Positions 19,250 through 21,872 of a stretch of DNA of 21,872 bases are shown in pieces (position 1 is the first letter of the stretch; the number at the start of each line of letters is the position of its first letter). The notes under the pieces are model-generated. The model saw nothing but the letters and a program-made list of their open reading frames with translations. It was not told the origin of the DNA and ran no database searches. Origin of the DNA: a virus. Location: the IMG/VR virus record IMGVR_UViG_3300042448_001725, positions 1-21,872 of that record, one strand, 5' to 3'. A program made the translations under genes and the position numbers.

Positions 19250-19570
19250 ATGACAAACGAACAAATATTAAAATACGGAGAAATACAATACCTTAAAGGT
19301 AGATTAGATGAATTATTTAAATCATTTGACATAATGATGGACGTATATGGTAGTAGATTATTAGACCAAAGAATTGAAAAGTATTTAACAAAATTAAAAA
19401 ACGTTGATGAGGTTTCATATCATTTGTATCAAGTAGAATTAAAAACAAGACGTAAGTCAAAGGAGAGATCTAAAAAAGATATTAAAGAACTTTTAAATGA
19501 AGTTTTAAATGTTGAAACAATATCTGAAGAATTAATTGAAAAAATTAAAAATCAAATTGATAAGTATTAG
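19250..19570 (+). CDS. Helical coiled-coil-like protein
   Basis: 106 residues, nearly all helix. ILKYGEIQYLKGRLDELF..., RRKSKERSKKDIKELLNEV is very basic. It starts after a 67-base gap with runs of T and A and no clear element. No family recognised. The gap contains TATTTATT (near 19189), a variant of the recurrent motif. Confidence 0.7.
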   Translation: MTNEQILKYGEIQYLKGRLDELFKSFDIMMDVYGSRLLDQRIEKYLTKLKNVDEVSYHLYQVELKTRRKSKERSKKDIKELLNEVLNVETISEELIEKIKNQIDKY

Positions 19571-19581
19571 AAATAATTTAC

Positions 19582-19589
19582 TATATTTG
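19582..19589 (+). promoter_or_regulatory. Bacteroidota-type promoter, -7 element TATATTTG
   Basis: TATATTTG fits TAnnTTTG and ends four bases before the ATG at 19594 (a second ATG is at 19600). As at 6052, transcription should start at or next to the start codon. Confidence 0.65.
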
Positions 19590-19593
19590 TATT

Positions 19594-20289
19594 ATGAAAA
19601 TGAGAATAACTTTTATATCTGATACCCACACCAAGCATGATAAACTTAATAGTTTTTTACCTGGTGGTGATTTGTTATTACATGCGGGGGATTTATCTAG
19701 TAGAGGTTATATCACTGAACTTGAAAACTTCTTCAAATGGTATGATAAAATAGATAACTACGACACTAAGGCTTTCATATGTGGTAATCATGACTTTGGG
19801 TTTCAAGACGACTACGAAAAACTTAAAGGGATATTAACTGGTTATAAAACCATAGACTATTTACAAGATGATTGGATGGGTGTTGGTGAAGACATAGATA
19901 ACATGGTTAAAATATGGGGTAGTCCTTGGCAACCTGAATTTCATAATTGGGCATTCAATCTTCCTCGTGGTGAAAAAATAATAGAAAAATGGAACTTGAT
20001 ACCAAAAGATGTTGATATACTTGTAACTCACGGACCCGCCTTTGGTAAATTGGATTATGTTCGTTATGATGCTTTGAATGTTGGTTGTGAAGACTTGTTA
20101 GTTAAAATACAAGAAATAAAACCTAAAATACATGTTTGTGGTCACATACACGAAGGTTACGGTTATGTTTTTGATGGTGACACTCACTTTATAAATGCTG
20201 CAGTTCTTAACGGACGATATGAATTCCGAAATAAACCAATAACTGTTGATTGGGATCCTAAAACAAACGAATTAGAATTTGTTGATTAA
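19594..20289 (+). CDS. Metallophosphoesterase (MPPED-like)
   Basis: 231 residues (229 if it starts at the ATG at 19600). All calcineurin-like metallophosphoesterase motifs are present in order: FISDTHTKH, LLHAGDLSSRG, FICGNHDFGF, VTHGPAFGKLD and CGHIHEGYGY, followed by the FINAAVLNGRY strand. It resembles the MPPED1/MPPED2 class of small metallophosphoesterases (GDLT..G, GNHD, THGPP, GHIHE). Two metal ions are bound by Asp, His and Asn of these motifs, and the substrate could be a phosphodiester or nucleotide. Its stop lies in a bidirectional hairpin shared with the convergent gene. Short distance between -7 element and ATG suggests a leaderless message. Confidence 0.9.
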   Translation: MKMRITFISDTHTKHDKLNSFLPGGDLLLHAGDLSSRGYITELENFFKWYDKIDNYDTKAFICGNHDFGFQDDYEKLKGILTGYKTIDYLQDDWMGVGEDIDNMVKIWGSPWQPEFHNWAFNLPRGEKIIEKWNLIPKDVDILVTHGPAFGKLDYVRYDALNVGCEDLLVKIQEIKPKIHVCGHIHEGYGYVFDGDTHFINAAVLNGRYEFRNKPITVDWDPKTNELEFVD

Positions 20290-20314
20290 CACCGGTTATA
20301 AATTAATCGGTGTT
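20288..20314. terminator. Bidirectional hairpin terminator between convergent genes
   Basis: AACACCG (20288-20294) pairs with CGGTGTT (20308-20314) around a 13-base AT-rich loop. It overlaps the stop codons of both the plus (20287-20289) and minus (20296-20298) genes; ATTT follows on the plus strand and AATCAAC on the minus strand, so the T-run is weak on both sides. Confidence 0.65.
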
Positions 20315-21872
20315 ATTTCAATAATATCGGCACCAAATCCTTTATTCTTTAATGTTACTTCTTGTTCGTTAGGGTAAAGAATATTATTTTTTATTGACTC
20401 ATAAAAATCAATAAGTTGTTTTTGAACTTTAACTTTAATCAAATAAGGGGTTTCACCATAAGAACTATCTCTTAAAGATCCATAATGACTATCAGTTAAG
20501 TTTTTCTTATTCATAGAGTAATGGTTACCGGGATATTGTGTGTCTATCTCATCTTCACTATCAGAAAATACGATTCTATATAGTGTTAATGTTTCAGGTA
20601 AATTATCATAAAACTCTGTGATGTTATTTAACTCATACATCGCATCATCATTTTCAAAACCCATTTCATATAAATAACCAAGAAGGTTGTCAGTATTATC
20701 TTCAGTTAATCTAACATAACTTTCTTTAATTAAATAACCCCCATCAAGTTTTTCAGGTTCAACATTTTTTGGTTGTAGAGGTGGATCCAATAAGTACTTT
20801 TCATTTAACCAATGTCTTAATTCATTTTCAACAAAAAACTCAGGGACCTCCTCTTCATCAGATTTTTCACTTGCAATTTCGGCAATGTATCTTGCAAACT
20901 TAACTTTATCCCTATCATTGATCATTGTCAACAAACCATCAGAAATAAAAAATATTTTTGATAGTGGATCACTAATACCCAACTCACCTTCAACAAGGTT
21001 AAATATTTTCATAATGGATTTACCCCACCATGTTTTATAATTTGTTGTTTCTTCTAATGCTGGTCTAAATACTTTATTAAACGCCCTTAAAACTGAACCT
21101 GTAAACCCAGCAATTGCTAATTGTGGGATAAACCATGGCATTAATCTTAAAAGTGCTTTGTAACCCCCTTCACCAATATTTAAAAATAATCTTCTTGTTT
21201 TTGCTGACTCAACCAACTCTCTTAATTGACCAAAAGTTATTTTACCCTGAGCACTACAGAATTTTTTTGCGTCACAAATATTTTTAATTGCCCTATCGGA
21301 TGGTTCTATTTCTTCTTTTAAATCTTCTTTGGTATCAGAAAGATTACCTTTTACTTTTTTGATTATATTTCTAATTGTAAAAACTAAACCAGCTAAAACA
21401 ACACCACTTAATAAAACATTAATATTATCTGTTGTGATGTTTCTATCATTTATTATTTGATTTAAAATTTTCATTATTGGTGTTAAAAGAAATGCGAATC
21501 CTAATATCTCACTTAAAGAATATGTGACACCTAACGCACCTTTAAAAACACTTCTAATAATATCTGTAATATTTTTAATTAGTTCTTTTGTGCCGTCTAA
21601 AGCCTTAGTTAAACCTTTTTCTTTTACCTTTTCAATTAATTCATTTGCGTCTTTATTGTTTAAAAGAATTGCAAATGAGGATATGATTAAAAGTGCGACT
21701 TCTGATGGATCTAAATTAAATCCTGATCCTGATAACATTCTTGATACAGGACCCATAAACGCACCCATACCAGCACCAAATGTGAAAACAATACCTGCAT
21801 TTATTTTAAGGTCTTTTAATGTGTCCTTAATTATATTTTCATTTAAGATTTCTTTATATTGATCTTCTGTTA
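20296..21872 (-). CDS. Large membrane-associated phage protein with ADP-ribosyltransferase-like C-terminus (5' end outside window)
   Basis: The frame stays open upstream of the ATG at 21768 to the window edge, adding about 34 residues (TEDQYKEILNENIIKD..., then NAGIVFTFGAGMGAFMGP), so the protein continues outside. The N-terminal part holds several hydrophobic segments, and the middle (KIFFISDGLLTMINDRDKVKFARYIA, EVPEFFVENELRHWLNEKYLLDPPL) matches a conserved protein of large aquatic phages. Counting from 21768, the last 100 residues carry Arg398 (LTLYRIV), Ser418 (HYSMN) and Glu468-x-Glu470 (YPNEQEVTL), the R-S-ExE order of arginine-type ADP-ribosyltransferases. Probably a virion or ejected protein; the ART call is by motif only. 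Confidence 0.6.
   Translation of the reverse strand, partial: TEDQYKEILNENIIKDTLKDLKINAGIVFTFGAGMGAFMGPVSRMLSGSGFNLDPSEVALLIISSFAILLNNKDANELIEKVKEKGLTKALDGTKELIKNITDIIRSVFKGALGVTYSLSEILGFAFLLTPIMKILNQIINDRNITTDNINVLLSGVVLAGLVFTIRNIIKKVKGNLSDTKEDLKEEIEPSDRAIKNICDAKKFCSAQGKITFGQLRELVESAKTRRLFLNIGEGGYKALLRLMPWFIPQLAIAGFTGSVLRAFNKVFRPALEETTNYKTWWGKSIMKIFNLVEGELGISDPLSKIFFISDGLLTMINDRDKVKFARYIAEIASEKSDEEEVPEFFVENELRHWLNEKYLLDPPLQPKNVEPEKLDGGYLIKESYVRLTEDNTDNLLGYLYEMGFENDDAMYELNNITEFYDNLPETLTLYRIVFSDSEDEIDTQYPGNHYSMNKKNLTDSHYGSLRDSSYGETPYLIKVKVQKQLIDFYESIKNNILYPNEQEVTLKNKGFGADIIEITPINL

Noticed and set aside
21524-21862. 112-residue plus-strand ORF at the right edge
   Set aside because: Shadow of the minus-strand edge gene, whose frame remains open beyond 21768 to the window end.
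1-21872. CRISPR array, insertion sequence or rRNA
   Set aside because: No regularly spaced repeats, transposase motifs, terminal inverted repeats or rRNA-like sequence was seen; the repeats present are gene-junction duplications.
1-21872. Integrase/att site suggesting a prophage
   Set aside because: No recombinase gene is present and the tRNA-like element shows no second att-like copy in the window.

Overview
The window is strongly AT-rich, packed with short genes that abut or overlap by a few bases, and almost all on the + strand. It reads as part of the genome of a tailed phage (or prophage) of a Bacteroidota, probably flavobacterial, host. Three things support the host: promoters of the Bacteroidota type (TAnnTTTG at -7), A-rich rather than Shine-Dalgarno leaders, and signal peptides plus a type IX secretion (T9SS, gliding-motility type) C-terminal domain. 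Phage identity rests on a holin-like gene, a phage-style thymidylate synthase with an adjacent HNH homing endonuclease, a large edge protein resembling virion proteins, and many small proteins of kinds I associate with phages. No integrase, transposase, CRISPR array or rRNA is visible, so lysogeny cannot be judged.

Layout. 1-726: the end of a larger gene, a 55-residue holin-like protein and a strong terminator. 762-6000: small genes including a membrane-anchored GAF-like protein, an HExxH metallopeptidase-like protein, an Smr-domain protein, several small membrane or lipoproteins and an SPFH/prohibitin-like protein, closed by a terminator at 6005-6038. 6064-8067: an HD-domain hydrolase of the RelA/SpoT type, a zinc-ribbon protein and others. 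8144-12884: a duplicated region. Two paralogs with the N-terminus MKNIHLLPTEKPSRL, each with its own copy of the same promoter, flank three tandem paralogous genes, thymidylate synthase and a homing endonuclease. 12909-16120: small genes, an unusual tRNA-like element without a recognisable anticodon arm, a 2H phosphoesterase that could be an anti-CBASS enzyme, and a P-loop protein. 16195-17943: three secreted proteins, the last with a T9SS type-B sorting domain. 17926-18864: three minus-strand genes. 18901-20289: three plus-strand genes ending in a metallophosphoesterase. 20296-21872: the 5'-truncated minus-strand gene for a membrane-associated, probably virion protein with an ADP-ribosyltransferase-like C-terminus.

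Two kinds of promoter seem to be present. TAnnTTTG elements, which host RNA polymerase could use, precede 2297, 6064, 8144, 12189 and 19594 (+) and 18680 (-). A second recurrent intergenic motif, TATTTATA or a close variant, precedes the holin, the gene at 762, the homing endonuclease and the secreted operon; it may be a phage-specific (late?) promoter, which is inference only. Many functions are plausible host-takeover or counter-defence activities: nucleotide metabolism (ThyA, HD hydrolase, P-loop protein), 2H phosphoesterase, ADP-ribosylation and membrane/secreted proteins.

Several genes shorter than about 60 codons were found by reading the gaps (508, 2893, 7918, 8838, 13537, 15810). Many starts were moved downstream from TTG/GTG to the first ATG following the preceding gene.
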